Source of the DNA: JADKHC01 sp047600805
Lineage (GTDB): Bacteria > Verrucomicrobiota > Verrucomicrobiia > Opitutales > Opitutaceae
Direction of reading: 5' to 3'
Assembly: GCA_047600805.1 (NCBI GenBank)
Contig: JASGKG010000001.1
Span: forward strand, 1,364,001 to 1,428,000
DNA length: 64,000 nucleotides
Shown: one piece after another, positions 24,065 through 33,216 of the stretch
How positions within the stretch are numbered: the first letter of the stretch is position 1
Layout of the letters: each line of letters begins with the position of its first letter
Position numbers and translations under genes: made by a program
Notes under the pieces: model-generated
Told to the model about the DNA's origin: nothing
What the model saw: only the letters and a program-made list of their open reading frames with translations
The model's database searches: none

Positions 24065-25375
24065 ATGCGCACGCGAGTTCTAGGCCTTTCGTTTGGTTTA
24101 GCTTTGAGCTGGCTGATCGTGTGCGCGGGAATAGCGGGCGCGGTTGAGCCATCCACCGAACAACGCCTCTTGCAGCTGAGCGAGCAAACCAACCGCGAAC
24201 TCACGGCCAACATTCTCCCGTTTTGGCTGAAATACGCACCCGACGAAAGCACAGGCGGCTTTCAAGGACAGGTGGACAACCGTTTGCGAGCCGACCCTTC
24301 GGTGCCGCGCGGCGCGCTGTTGACGTCTCGTATCCTTTGGACGTTCTCCGCGGCGTACAGCCGAGTTCAAGGCGAGCGGCCGGAATATCTCGCCATGGCC
24401 AAACGCGCGGCAGCGGATTTGCTCAACCGTTTCTGGGATCAGCAGCACGGGGGCTTCTTCTGGACGGTCGATGTGCAGGGGAAACCAGAGAATACCACCA
24501 AACAGATCTACGGACAGGCGTTCGGCGTCTTTGCGTTGAGCGAGTACTACCGCGTGACTCACGACGAAGCTGCGTTAAAACGTGCACAGGAACTCTACCG
24601 CCTTTTGGAAACGCACGCGAAAGACGCGAAGCATGGCGGGTATTTCGAAATTTTCGCGCGGGACTGGACGGCCGAGCGCCAGTCGAAAAGCTTCGTCAGT
24701 CCGAAGGCGGCGAAGTCACAAAACACCCATCTGCATATCATGGAGGCGTACACGAGCCTCGCCCGTGTCTGGCCGGACGCAGAACTAAAGAGCAGCCTCC
24801 GCGCGATCGTAGAACTGATGCTCACGAAGATCTACGACCCACGCACCAAACACCTTCAGCTCTTCCTGACTGACGATTGGAAACCGCTTTCTGAAACGTA
24901 TTCATATGGCCACGACATCGAAGCGGCGTGGCTGTTGAACGAAGCCGACGGCGTGTTGGGCGAGGCCGAGTTGTCAAAGCGCGTGCGTGAAACCGCGCTC
25001 AATCTCGCGGAGGAAACACTCGCGTCAGGCATCGACCGCGACGGCGGAGTGTTCAATGAAGGAAATCGCCGCGGACCGACGCTCAGAACAAAAGACTGGT
25101 GGCCGCAGGCGGAAGCGGTTGTCGGTTTTCTCGATGCGTATGGGCTTTCCCGCGACAGCCGTTTTCTGAATGCGGCGGAGAAGACGTGGAGTTTTATCCA
25201 GGCGAAATTCGCCGACCATGCCGGTGGCGAATGGTTTCAGTCGCTCGACGACCGCGGCGCGGTGGTCACGCATCCCAAGATCAGTCTGTGGAAATGCCCC
25301 TACCACAACGGACGCGCCTGCCTGGAGGCGACGGAGCGGGCCGCGCGACTGCTTAGGCCGCGAGCGGCAAATTAG
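24065..25375 (+). CDS. exported AGE-family epimerase/isomerase (cellobiose 2-epimerase-like)
   Basis: A 436-residue protein with an N-terminal signal sequence (LGLSFGLALSWLIVCAGIAGA). The (alpha/alpha)6 barrel has the hallmarks of the N-acylglucosamine/cellobiose 2-epimerase family: GGFFWTVDVQGKP, KQIYGQAFGVFALSEYY, NTHLHIMEAYTSLARVW (catalytic His region), YGHDIEAAWLL, KDWWPQAEAVVGFLDAY, LWKCPYHNGRACLEA. The family epimerises C2 of reducing-end sugars. An exported form is less usual, because the characterised enzymes are cytosolic. It follows the GH5 gene and could convert released disaccharides, for example mannobiose, in the periplasm. The gene overlaps the convergent Rsm22-like gene by 4 bp. 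Confidence 0.87.
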   Translation: MRTRVLGLSFGLALSWLIVCAGIAGAVEPSTEQRLLQLSEQTNRELTANILPFWLKYAPDESTGGFQGQVDNRLRADPSVPRGALLTSRILWTFSAAYSRVQGERPEYLAMAKRAAADLLNRFWDQQHGGFFWTVDVQGKPENTTKQIYGQAFGVFALSEYYRVTHDEAALKRAQELYRLLETHAKDAKHGGYFEIFARDWTAERQSKSFVSPKAAKSQNTHLHIMEAYTSLARVWPDAELKSSLRAIVELMLTKIYDPRTKHLQLFLTDDWKPLSETYSYGHDIEAAWLLNEADGVLGEAELSKRVRETALNLAEETLASGIDRDGGVFNEGNRRGPTLRTKDWWPQAEAVVGFLDAYGLSRDSRFLNAAEKTWSFIQAKFADHAGGEWFQSLDDRGAVVTHPKISLWKCPYHNGRACLEATERAARLLRPRAAN

Positions 25376-26361
25376 CCAGGGTACAGCGGCTTGAGGACCG
25401 TTTGTCCGGCGGCGTTCTGCTCGTGGGCGTAGAGTGGCAGCGGAGGCTTGCGATCGAGCTGCTTGTGCAGCGCCGGATCGGTGCGCTTGAAAAGCTTCAC
25501 GTCGTGAAGACCGTTCTTGTCGCAGGCTAGTAGGTCGGCATGAGCCTTGTGAACTTGCGGGCGACCGATCACCCGGCAGGCATTTTCAACGAGCGCACCC
25601 GATGCGCCGCCTTCTTTTCGCTCCAGCACGAGAAAGCTATAGGGCAGGGAGCGCAGGTCGACGCCAGCCTGCTGACCAAACCGCACCCAATTGGAATCTG
25701 CATAAATTCCGGAAGGCGCCGGAGCGAAGAAATGGCACCAGTGGCGGGCGTTTTCCGCCGTGAAGAGCGGGCAATTGGCAGCGTGTGTGCAGGGAGCGAC
25801 GATTGAAAAATCGTGCCGCAAGCGATCGCGCAGCGCGGCGAGCTGACGGCTCACTTCGTGAGTCCCGGGCTCCACCCAAAGCACGGCGCGGGCGGCAAGA
25901 ATCGTGTCCAGCAATTCGTCGCGCGCGGGAGCCGATAATTCGTTCAGCACGTGGCTCACGACGAGAAGCCCGATCGGCTCGCCCGGTGCGAACTGAGCCA
26001 CCTTCAGGCCGGCAAACTGGTTTCGCGCGGCCTCCGCGGCAAATTCCCGTGCGAGCAAGGAATGGTCCCACACGCGCAAACCGTCGAAGGAGTTTCCGCC
26101 GAAGGCGCTCAACACACGTCGCCCGGCGATGCCGCTGCCACAGGCCCAATCCACCAATAGGCCCGCCGGCGGTCGCCAGCCACGATGTTGCAACTCGTGA
26201 AGCACGGCATCCCATTTCCAACCGATCCGCTCGCCGTAGGTAAAATCGTAGTTGGCCAGATCTGCTGAGGATTGCCAATACGGTCCGGAAGCAGCTTTGC
26301 CGCTCAGAAAACCGTCGCGCAGGCGATCGAGAATTTTCCAATCGAGCTCAGACCAGTTCAT
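25372..26361 (-). CDS. Rsm22-like methyltransferase-fold protein
   Basis: A 329-residue protein. The Rossmann methyltransferase core has LLVDWACGSGIAGRRVL (SAM-binding), VVSHVLNEL and AVLWVEPGTHE. The C-terminal part carries the Cys/His pattern CTHAANCPLF...RHWCHFF typical of the mitochondrial ribosome-associated Rsm22 family, which binds a metal or Fe-S cluster. The role is probably in small-subunit ribosome maturation; catalytic activity is not certain in this family. It sits 4 bp from another methyltransferase gene (ending 26366), so the two are likely co-transcribed from upstream. Confidence 0.85.
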   Translation of the reverse strand: MNWSELDWKILDRLRDGFLSGKAASGPYWQSSADLANYDFTYGERIGWKWDAVLHELQHRGWRPPAGLLVDWACGSGIAGRRVLSAFGGNSFDGLRVWDHSLLAREFAAEAARNQFAGLKVAQFAPGEPIGLLVVSHVLNELSAPARDELLDTILAARAVLWVEPGTHEVSRQLAALRDRLRHDFSIVAPCTHAANCPLFTAENARHWCHFFAPAPSGIYADSNWVRFGQQAGVDLRSLPYSFLVLERKEGGASGALVENACRVIGRPQVHKAHADLLACDKNGLHDVKLFKRTDPALHKQLDRKPPLPLYAHEQNAAGQTVLKPLYPG

Positions 26362-26365
26362 GCCG

Positions 26366-27532
26366 TCAAAGATTTACGCCGAGAAGCGTGGCGAGTTTTT
26401 GCGAACGAATGCCGTAGAATTTCGCAAAGTCCCGGATGCGTTGCTCAATCGCGGCGGAGTCAGGGCGATTCGGCATCTTTATGCCGGCGATCATGAGATT
26501 CTTGGCGGTGTGCTCGGTGGAAATAAATTCAAAGACTTTTGTCCGGTAGCCGGCCCATTCGAGCAACAGTGCTCGCAAGGCGTCAGTGACAAACTCGGCC
26601 TGGCGCTCCTGGAAGATGCCGTGCTTGAGGGCGTCCGCCAAAACCGCGGGCGCCGTGAGTTGCGGGCGCAGCTCCTTTTGGCAGCACGGCGAGACCACTA
26701 TCGCAGCAGCACCTGCAGCGATGCCTTTGGCGATGGCGTCGTCGGTGGCCGTATCGCAGGCATGCAAGGCGATAAGAACGTCAACGCCGTCCAATTTGAC
26801 ATCGCCAATGTTTCCGGCCGCGAACTTCAGATTTGTGAACTTCTGCTCGATCGCGACGCGCTGGCAGAAAGTAACCAATTCAGGCCGCGCCTCGATTCCA
26901 AGCACCTCGGTCTTTCCGCCAAAGAAAGCGGCCGCGGCGAAAGTAAGATACCCTTTGCCGCAACCCATGTCGACCAGGCGGAACGGCCGATCCTTGGGCA
27001 ATGGCGCGTCGCTGCAGAGGTGACTCAGGAGCTCCACGAACTTGTTAATCTGGCGGAACTTTCCGGCCATGCCCTCGCAAGGCTGTCCCTGCCTGTTTGT
27101 TATGGAAAGCGCTTGGAGCCAAGGCGCGGTCACGGGCACCAAGTACTGCCTTTCGCGGTCGTGTGTCGCGACCGCGGCCTGGCCTTTGACTGGCTTGACG
27201 GAAAGGCGCACCTTGCCGTCGGGCAAAGTCTCCAGTTGGCCCACTTGAGTGGCGGTGAAGAGGTGAGCGTCCTGAAAGTCTTTTCCCAGCAACTGCTCGA
27301 TGAGCGCCGCACCATCTTCGGGCGGAAAATTCTTGGTCACGTCCTTCGTGGCGTAACGATAGACAAACGACAGCTGAGGACCGGCCTTGAGCGTAACCGG
27401 CCGCACAAAAACATTCTTCAGTTCACCCTCTGCGGCAACAGGCTTGCCGAGCGTAAGCTTGGCCAAGTTGCCATCGGCAACGGCGGTGCGAAGCAACTGA
27501 AAAAAACGATCGCGTGCGGAAGGTTGGCTCAC
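26366..27532 (-). CDS. SAM-dependent methyltransferase, possibly RNA-directed
   Basis: A 388-residue protein. An N-terminal ~160-residue domain precedes a methyltransferase domain with LVDMGCGKGYLTFAAAAFF (motif I), VLGIEARPELV, DVLIALHACDTATDDAIAKGI (motif IV region) and SPCCQKELRP. The pair 'LHACDTATD' and 'SPCCQ' characterises a family of bacterial and eukaryotic methyltransferases of the METTL25/RRNAD1 type. The start is taken as GTG at 27532, which keeps it clear of the GT2 gene. A longer frame from 27700 would overlap that gene. The next gene on the strand, Rsm22-like, begins 4 bp after the stop. Confidence 0.83.
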   Translation of the reverse strand: MSQPSARDRFFQLLRTAVADGNLAKLTLGKPVAAEGELKNVFVRPVTLKAGPQLSFVYRYATKDVTKNFPPEDGAALIEQLLGKDFQDAHLFTATQVGQLETLPDGKVRLSVKPVKGQAAVATHDRERQYLVPVTAPWLQALSITNRQGQPCEGMAGKFRQINKFVELLSHLCSDAPLPKDRPFRLVDMGCGKGYLTFAAAAFFGGKTEVLGIEARPELVTFCQRVAIEQKFTNLKFAAGNIGDVKLDGVDVLIALHACDTATDDAIAKGIAAGAAAIVVSPCCQKELRPQLTAPAVLADALKHGIFQERQAEFVTDALRALLLEWAGYRTKVFEFISTEHTAKNLMIAGIKMPNRPDSAAIEQRIRDFAKFYGIRSQKLATLLGVNL

Positions 27533-27563
27533 GGTAAGAATTTGGCCCAGGGCGCCGCCCCGT

Positions 27564-28256
27564 TTAGCGGAAGAGGTTGTACTTGAGGATGGCGTAGATC
27601 GCGCGGAAACCGTCCCGCCAGCCAATCTTTTTTCCTTCGGCGTAGGTGCGGCCTGAATACGAAACGCCCACTTCGAAAATCCGGTGGTTGCCCCGCGCAA
27701 CCTTTGCAGTGATCTCCGGCTCGAAGCCGAAACGATTTTCCTCGATCTGGATGCTTTGAATGACCTCGCGACGGAACATTTTGTAACAGCATTCCATGTC
27801 CGTGAGGTTCAGGTTGGTGAACATGTTGGAGGCGAGCGTCAGGGCCTTGTTGCCCACGCTGTGCCAAAAATAAAGCACGCGGTGCGGTCGGCCGCCCATG
27901 AAACGGGATCCAAAAACGACGTCGGCTTTACCGCTTGCGATCGGTTCGATAAGGGCAGGAAATTCGCGCGGATCGTACTCGAGGTCGGCGTCTTGCACGA
28001 TGACGAGCTCGGCGGTCGCATGCTTGAAGCCGGTGCGCAAAGCCGCGCCCTTGCCCTGATTTTTCTCGTGGTAGATGATTTTGCTGACGAGCGGCGCGAT
28101 CTCGTTCTGCAAGACCTCGCGCGTTCCGTCGGTGGAGCAATCGTCAACGATGATGATTTCCAAAGGTGACACGCCGCAATTGCGCACAGTGTCCACGATC
28201 GTGCGGACGGTACTGCGCTCATTGTAACAAGGTATGACGACTGAAAGGGAAGGCAT
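27564..28256 (-). CDS. family 2 glycosyltransferase (dolichol-phosphate-mannose-synthase-like)
   Basis: A 230-residue GT-A protein: SLSVVIPCYNERSTVRTIVDTV, IIIVDDCSTDGTREVL, NQGKGAALRTGFKHA, VVIQDADLEYDP-type motif IVQDADLEYDPREFP (metal-binding DxD), and DMECCYKMFRREV. It lacks C-terminal membrane helices, so it is the soluble DPM1-type enzyme, which transfers a sugar from a nucleotide donor to a polyprenyl phosphate. The ATG at 28256 gives the standard N-terminus; an in-frame ATG at 28310 is less likely. No acceptor-pathway genes lie nearby. Confidence 0.92.
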   Translation of the reverse strand: MPSLSVVIPCYNERSTVRTIVDTVRNCGVSPLEIIIVDDCSTDGTREVLQNEIAPLVSKIIYHEKNQGKGAALRTGFKHATAELVIVQDADLEYDPREFPALIEPIASGKADVVFGSRFMGGRPHRVLYFWHSVGNKALTLASNMFTNLNLTDMECCYKMFRREVIQSIQIEENRFGFEPEITAKVARGNHRIFEVGVSYSGRTYAEGKKIGWRDGFRAIYAILKYNLFR

Positions 28257-28375
28257 GGGCTCGAGGATCGTAGCGGTCAGAATAACCAACCAACCGCACC
28301 GCAAAGGCAAGGCTGCTCGTCGCGCGAGCGGCGCCTAGCCACGGACGCAGAATTGGGAACGCGGTGCGATGCGAT

Positions 28376-29584
28376 TTACTCGTACCGCAAGGCGTCGATC
28401 GGATCAAGTTGGGAGGCTTTGAACGCGGGATAAAAGCCAGAGAGAATTCCGACGACGGCGCTGCCGCCGACGGCGATGCCCATCCACAACGTCGAGAGTT
28501 CAGACGGCCAACCGAATTTCCAAGAAACGAATTCCGACGCGCCGACGCCCAACATGATGCCGACCAAGCCGCCGGCCAAACTCAGCACCACCGCCTCAGT
28601 CAAAAACTGAAGCATGATGTCCTGCCCGTGACCGCCGACAGCGAGGCGGATGCCGATCTCGCGGGTACGCTCCGTCACCGAGACGAGCATGATGTTCATG
28701 ATGCCAATGCCGCCGACAATAAGCGAAACCAACGCCACACCGCCAAGCAGCGACGTCATCGTCTTGCTTTGCGCCGTGAAGAGCTCGGCGATCTCCAGCT
28801 GGTTGCGAATCGTGTAATCGGGCTCGCGACCCTGACGACGCTGCTGGAGGAGATCACCGATATCGCGTTGCACGCGCTCCATCGACTCCGGAGTGGCCGA
28901 CTGCACGATGATATTTGAAATCCGGTCACGACGGGCGATGCGCTTCATGGCCGTGGTGTAAGGGACGACGATGAGGTCATCCTGGTCCTGGCCGTTGGTG
29001 TTAAACCCTTTTGCGGCGAGAACCCCGACCACCCGGAGCGGAATATTGCGCGCGCGGATCGACTGACCGATCGGATCCATACCGGCAAACAACTGATCAG
29101 CGACCGTCTTGCCGATGATACAAACCTTGGCGGTATTGCGAACGTCCGTTTCGGTGAAAAACTCGCCGGCTGAAAGCTTCCAGGCACGGATCGAAAGAAA
29201 ATCCGGCGATTCACCCAGCACCTGGGTGTTCCAATTGAGGCCGTTGGCCAGCACCTGCTGCCGATCGCGGATTTCAGGACTCACGCCGACGGCGCCCACA
29301 ACTTCGCGTTTGATCGCTTCCGCATCGTCCACTGTGAGCGAACTGGCGGAACCCCAACCACCGCGCATGCCACCTGTGGTAAGACTGCCGGGAAAAATTG
29401 TGATCATATTCTGACCCATTCCGGCGATGGAGGATTCGATCTGGGATTTGGCGCCATTGCCCATGCTGACCATCGTAATGACTGCACCGATGCCGATGAT
29501 CATGCCCAGAGCGGCGAGAATCGTGCGGAGCTTGTTTCGCCGGAGCGCCCGGAAAGCGATAATGAAGGTTGTGAGTAGGCGCAT
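28376..29584 (-). CDS. MacB-type ABC transporter permease
   Basis: A 402-residue FtsX/MacB permease with an N-terminal membrane helix (ALRRNKLRTILAALGMIIGIGAVITMVS), a large periplasmic MacB_PCD domain (residues ~45-245) and three C-terminal helices with GGIGIMNIMLVSVTERTREIGIRLAVGG. It forms the membrane part of a mechanotransmission exporter. Unlike E. coli MacB, the ATPase is a separate gene, located 5 bp upstream. With the adaptor gene it makes a three-gene minus-strand operon (31827 to 28376). No outer-membrane TolC partner is in the window. Confidence 0.93.
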   Translation of the reverse strand: MRLLTTFIIAFRALRRNKLRTILAALGMIIGIGAVITMVSMGNGAKSQIESSIAGMGQNMITIFPGSLTTGGMRGGWGSASSLTVDDAEAIKREVVGAVGVSPEIRDRQQVLANGLNWNTQVLGESPDFLSIRAWKLSAGEFFTETDVRNTAKVCIIGKTVADQLFAGMDPIGQSIRARNIPLRVVGVLAAKGFNTNGQDQDDLIVVPYTTAMKRIARRDRISNIIVQSATPESMERVQRDIGDLLQQRRQGREPDYTIRNQLEIAELFTAQSKTMTSLLGGVALVSLIVGGIGIMNIMLVSVTERTREIGIRLAVGGHGQDIMLQFLTEAVVLSLAGGLVGIMLGVGASEFVSWKFGWPSELSTLWMGIAVGGSAVVGILSGFYPAFKASQLDPIDALRYE

Positions 29585-29589
29585 GGCGA

Positions 29590-30354
29590 TTAGTTCGACA
29601 CGAGTTTTGCCTGGGCTTCGGCCGCGGCGAGCTTGCGCATTTCGTCTTCGGCTTTGAGGCGATCCTTAACGGTGATGTCACTGACGAGACGTCCGTCGCG
29701 AAGAATCAGGTTACGCTTGCAGTATTGAGCGATGTCGAGCTCGTGGGTGACCATCAAGATGGTGATTCCCTGGTCGTTGAGCTTTTGAAAAACGCCCATG
29801 ACCTCCACCGACGTTTTGCTATCGAGATTGCCGGTGGGTTCGTCGGCCAAAAGGACCTGCGGGGTGTTAACGAGCCCGCGCGCGATCGCCACGCGCTGCT
29901 GTTGTCCACCGGACAGCTGGCTCGGCAAATGATCGGCCCGGTTGGCGAGACCAACGATTTCGAGAGCTCGCAGAGCGCGTTCACGCATCACCTTGGCAGG
30001 TATGCGCTGGTTGTTGTAGAGCATCGGAAGCTCGACATTTTCGAGAGCAGTTGTGCGCGCGAGCAAGTTGAACCCCTGGAAAACAAAGCCCAGCTTTTGG
30101 TTGCGGATATCGGCGCGCTCGTTGCGATCGAGGTTCGAGACATCGACGCCATCGAGGAGATAATTCCCACGCGTTGGCCGATCGAGACAGCCCAGGATGT
30201 TCATCAAGGTTGACTTCCCGGAGCCGCTGGCGCCCATGAGCGCCACGAATTCACCTTTTTGAATATCGATCGATACGCCGCGGACGGCGTGCACCTCGAC
30301 CTCGCCATTGCCGTAGATCTTGTGGATATCCTGAAGTTTGACGACGGGCTGCAT
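29590..30354 (-). CDS. MacB/LolD-type ABC transporter ATPase
   Basis: A 254-residue ATPase with Walker A GASGSGKSTL, Q-loop KLGFVFQGFNLLARTTALENVELPM, signature LSGGQQQRVAIARGLV and Walker B VLLADEPTGNLDS, plus the H-loop TH. This is the MacB/LolD/FtsE subfamily. A C-terminal ~25-residue helical tail (KDRLKAEDEMRKLAAAEAQAKLV) extends beyond most LolD proteins. It energises the adjacent permease. The gene starts 15 bp after the adaptor stop. Confidence 0.94.
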   Translation of the reverse strand: MQPVVKLQDIHKIYGNGEVEVHAVRGVSIDIQKGEFVALMGASGSGKSTLMNILGCLDRPTRGNYLLDGVDVSNLDRNERADIRNQKLGFVFQGFNLLARTTALENVELPMLYNNQRIPAKVMRERALRALEIVGLANRADHLPSQLSGGQQQRVAIARGLVNTPQVLLADEPTGNLDSKTSVEVMGVFQKLNDQGITILMVTHELDIAQYCKRNLILRDGRLVSDITVKDRLKAEDEMRKLAAAEAQAKLVSN

Positions 30355-30369
30355 GTGCGGGATGTCAGC

Positions 30370-31827
30370 TTAGAAGCGGCGGCCGCCAGGACCTGCTTGA
30401 CCGCCAAACGGATTGCGCGCCTGCGGCTGTACAGAGGCAGCAGCATTGTCGCCGGGGACGTAAACGCTGGAGACGATCACGTCGCCTTCGTTCAAGCCCT
30501 CGACAACCTCAGTCGTCGTGCCGTCGGTGATGCCGAATTTGGCAGCGACGGGCTCGACCTTGAGATCGGGCAGGGGACTTTGCATCTTGTAAACAGTTCG
30601 TGTCGACACGGTGTTTTCGCCTGCGCGGTTTCGATTTCCGCCTGTGAATCGTTCTGGCAATTCGATGCCGCGTTCGGCGGCGAGCTTGACGATCTTTTCG
30701 CGATCCGCGGGAGAAAGCGGCTGGCCTGGAGTAAATGTGACGCCGGAGTCCTGCATCAGCTGCCGGAATTGCGCGCGACGGTCACCGCCTTCGCCGCCCT
30801 GACGGTGCTGACCGTCGGCGGAAGGCTGAGCCTGGCCCGCCGGTGCCGTGGCCCCGGCTTTCGGCGTGGCGGTATCGGCTGGTTTTGGCGGCAGGAATTT
30901 ATCAGGAATACGAGCGCGCAGCGCCGCATTGGCAAGGCGCAACACCCCGGTGCGTTTCGCGATGATGATTGAAACATTCGCCGTCATGCCCGGTTTCAGG
31001 CGGAGGTCGGCGTTGTCCACCGAGATGATCGTGGCGTAAACAACCACGGATTGAGAGGTCTTGGGGAGATTGCGGATTTGCGAGATGCGACCCTGGAAGG
31101 TACGGGTTGGGTAGGCGTCGACCGTGAAGTTGACCTCCTGACCGAGGGCGACGTTGCCAATATCGGCTTCGGCGACATCCGCGCTTATCTCCATTTTTGT
31201 AAGATCGGTGACCAAGGTGAAAAGCGTGGGGGCGTTCAAACTGGCCGCGACCATTTTGCCGACTTCCGCGAGACGATCGAGGACGATGCCGTCGATCGGC
31301 GCGTAGAGCGTGCAACGATCCAAGTTCACTTTGGCGTCCTCGAGCGAAGCTTTCGCCGTGAGATACTGCGCGTTGGATTGTGCCAGTTGAGCTTCGGCTT
31401 GATCGACCTCCTGTTGTGAAACGAGATTCTTCTGGCGAAGCTCACGCGTGCGCTCGGTGTTGAGTCGGGTCAGCGTGAAGCTGGCGTTAGCCGAGGCGAG
31501 TTGAGCGTCGGCCTGGCGAAGGCGCGATTCGTACGTCGCCGGATCCAGCCGTGCGAGAACATCGCCCTTTTTGACCGGATTGTTGTAATCGACGAGCACC
31601 TCTTTGATCTGGCCGGAAATTTGCGAGCTGACATCGACGCTGGTCGGAGCCTGCAACACGCCGGTCGCGGTGACACTCTGGATAATGTCGCCTTTCGTCA
31701 CCGTGACGGTGGCAACCTCCGGCGGTTTGCTGGAGTCCTTGCCCAATAGAAAGTATGCGGCGACACCTGCGCCTATTACGGCCAGCCCTACAATGACGAG
31801 ACCACCGAAGCTGCGTTTTTTTGCCAT
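30370..31827 (-). CDS. MacA-like periplasmic adaptor subunit
   Basis: A 485-residue membrane-fusion protein with an N-terminal anchor helix (FGGLVIVGLAVIGAGVAAYFLL), lipoyl half-motifs (SVDVSSQISGQIKEVLVDYNNPVKKGDVLARLDP; CTLYAPIDGIVLDRLAEVGKMV), a long alpha-hairpin and beta-barrel segments. An insert of about 100 residues (approx. 310-410: Pro/Ala-, Gln/Gly/Asp- and Arg-rich, with a 'GVTFTPGQPLSPADREKI' segment) interrupts the membrane-proximal region. It is the first gene of the operon and starts divergently from crcB. It would bridge the exporter to an outer-membrane channel. Confidence 0.93.
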   Translation of the reverse strand: MAKKRSFGGLVIVGLAVIGAGVAAYFLLGKDSSKPPEVATVTVTKGDIIQSVTATGVLQAPTSVDVSSQISGQIKEVLVDYNNPVKKGDVLARLDPATYESRLRQADAQLASANASFTLTRLNTERTRELRQKNLVSQQEVDQAEAQLAQSNAQYLTAKASLEDAKVNLDRCTLYAPIDGIVLDRLAEVGKMVAASLNAPTLFTLVTDLTKMEISADVAEADIGNVALGQEVNFTVDAYPTRTFQGRISQIRNLPKTSQSVVVYATIISVDNADLRLKPGMTANVSIIIAKRTGVLRLANAALRARIPDKFLPPKPADTATPKAGATAPAGQAQPSADGQHRQGGEGGDRRAQFRQLMQDSGVTFTPGQPLSPADREKIVKLAAERGIELPERFTGGNRNRAGENTVSTRTVYKMQSPLPDLKVEPVAAKFGITDGTTTEVVEGLNEGDVIVSSVYVPGDNAAASVQPQARNPFGGQAGPGGRRF

Positions 31828-32065
31828 ATGATGAGTTGAAAAAATAAATCGTGCCCAGCTCTACAATCCGTACCTGACGGAGGAAAAAGGAAAGCCTGTT
31901 CGAAAGAAACTGGAGACTTCGCAAAAGACGCCGAAGAAACACAAAGGTAACGAGAAGACGCGCGTTTTCATCGCAATCCGCGAAGGCCCCGTTGCGGTCC
32001 TCGCGTGAAGCACAAAGAAGGTTGCCCGTAACGGCTTCAAGCGCCTAAGTCGTCGCTGTAAACTC
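31828..32065. other. intergenic between divergent macA-like and crcB genes
   Basis: A 238-bp region with promoters for both directions. I looked for a fluoride (crcB-motif) riboswitch in the crcB leader and did not find its conserved segments. One imperfect hairpin (CGCGAAGGCC ... GGTCCTCGCG) lies at about 31979-32005. Confidence 0.45.
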
Positions 32066-32470
32066 ATGAATGTTTATCTTTGGGTCGCCGTTGGTGGCGC
32101 TTTAGGCAGCGTAGCCCGATTGGGGGCCGTCGATGTGGCAGCACGCATCTGGGGCCACGATTTTCCTTGGGGCACGCTGTTCGTGAATGTGCTCGGAGCA
32201 TTCATCATCGGTTTCATCGCGACGGTGACCGATGCCGAAGCGGGCGGACGCTGGCCGGTCGGGCTTACCGGCCGACAGTTCATGATGACGGGCGTGTTGG
32301 GCGGCTTCACCACCTTTTCGGCATTCAGTCTCCAAACATTATCGCTCATGCGTCATCAGGAGTGGACAAAGGCCGGCTTCTACGCCGTGGGCTCGGTGAT
32401 CTTGTGTTTGGTTGCGGCTTGGCTTGGTCACACGGCTGCGCTTGCCCTCAATCCCGCACGGGGAAAATAA
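32066..32470 (+). CDS. crcB: fluoride channel CrcB/Fluc
   Basis: A 134-residue protein with four membrane helices and the Fluc signatures GGALGSVARLG near the N-terminus, GTLFVNVLGAFIIGF (channel Asn) and GVLGGFTTFSAFSLQT (the Phe-box/'TTFS' segment). It is the usual length for a dual-topology homodimeric fluoride exporter. The family normally has Glu where this protein has Gln in the 'FS.FS.E' segment. It is a single-gene unit with no fluoride riboswitch seen upstream. Confidence 0.93.
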   Translation: MNVYLWVAVGGALGSVARLGAVDVAARIWGHDFPWGTLFVNVLGAFIIGFIATVTDAEAGGRWPVGLTGRQFMMTGVLGGFTTFSAFSLQTLSLMRHQEWTKAGFYAVGSVILCLVAAWLGHTAALALNPARGK

Positions 32471-32622
32471 AAGAAAGACAATCGTCGCATGGCAGAACCT
32501 GTCGTTGAAACTCGAAAGGATTCTTGCCGGATTGCGTAATCTCGGTCGTTATCTGGCGTCTGGTTAAACACGCATCCTCGCAAAGCCGTTGGGACGCAGA
32601 CCCATTGACCTAAAACGCCAAA

Positions 32623-33216
32623 ATGAATCTTCCCAATCTCATCACGCTTTCGCGCATCCCCACGATGTTCATCATCGTCGGCTTGATGTACTGCTCGTGG
32701 TGGGGCGCGGCGACGCTCGCGTTTTGGTTATTCATTGCGTCGGCGATTGGTGATTGGCTGGACGGCTACCTCGCACGAAAACGCAACATGGTTTCCAATT
32801 TTGGAAAATTTATGGACGCACTCACCGACAAGGTGCTGGTGCTCGGCCTGATGGTCGCCTTCGTCGAGGTTTATCACGAGAAGGTTTTTCTGGTGATGGT
32901 GCTGCTGACAATTTGCCGGGAATTTCTCATCAGCGGCATGCGCATGATGGCTGCGACGCAAGGCGTGGTCGTTGCGGCCGAACGAGGCGGCAAAGCCAAA
33001 ACGCTCATGCAGCTCATCGCCGTCGGATTTCTTCTTTTCGTTCCCGCCATGGAAAACGATTGGGCGCGTTATCTGCCGTTCTCAATTTCCGATTATGGCG
33101 AACTGCTCCATAAAATCGGCCTCGGGATCTTCATCGTCGCGACGGCGCTCACGGTCAGCTCCGGCGTCAGCTACGGTTTGAAGTACCGAAAAGTTTTCAA
33201 CGACATCGCCAAATGA
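32623..33216 (+). CDS. pgsA: CDP-diacylglycerol-glycerol-3-phosphate 3-phosphatidyltransferase
   Basis: A 197-residue CDP-alcohol phosphatidyltransferase. The catalytic motif is complete: DWLDGYLARKRNMVSNFGKFMDALTDK (pattern D-x2-D-G-x2-A-R-x8-G-x3-D-x3-D). The opening NLPNLITLSRIP is characteristic of PgsA, and there are about five membrane helices. It makes phosphatidylglycerol phosphate. Its TGA overlaps the ATG of the next gene (ATGA), which encodes the phosphatase for the product, so the two steps are coupled. Confidence 0.95.
   Translation: MNLPNLITLSRIPTMFIIVGLMYCSWWGAATLAFWLFIASAIGDWLDGYLARKRNMVSNFGKFMDALTDKVLVLGLMVAFVEVYHEKVFLVMVLLTICREFLISGMRMMAATQGVVVAAERGGKAKTLMQLIAVGFLLFVPAMENDWARYLPFSISDYGELLHKIGLGIFIVATALTVSSGVSYGLKYRKVFNDIAK

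Noticed and set aside
31828..32065. Fluoride riboswitch before crcB
   Set aside because: The conserved crcB-motif segments were not found in the leader. Only a weak imperfect hairpin is present.
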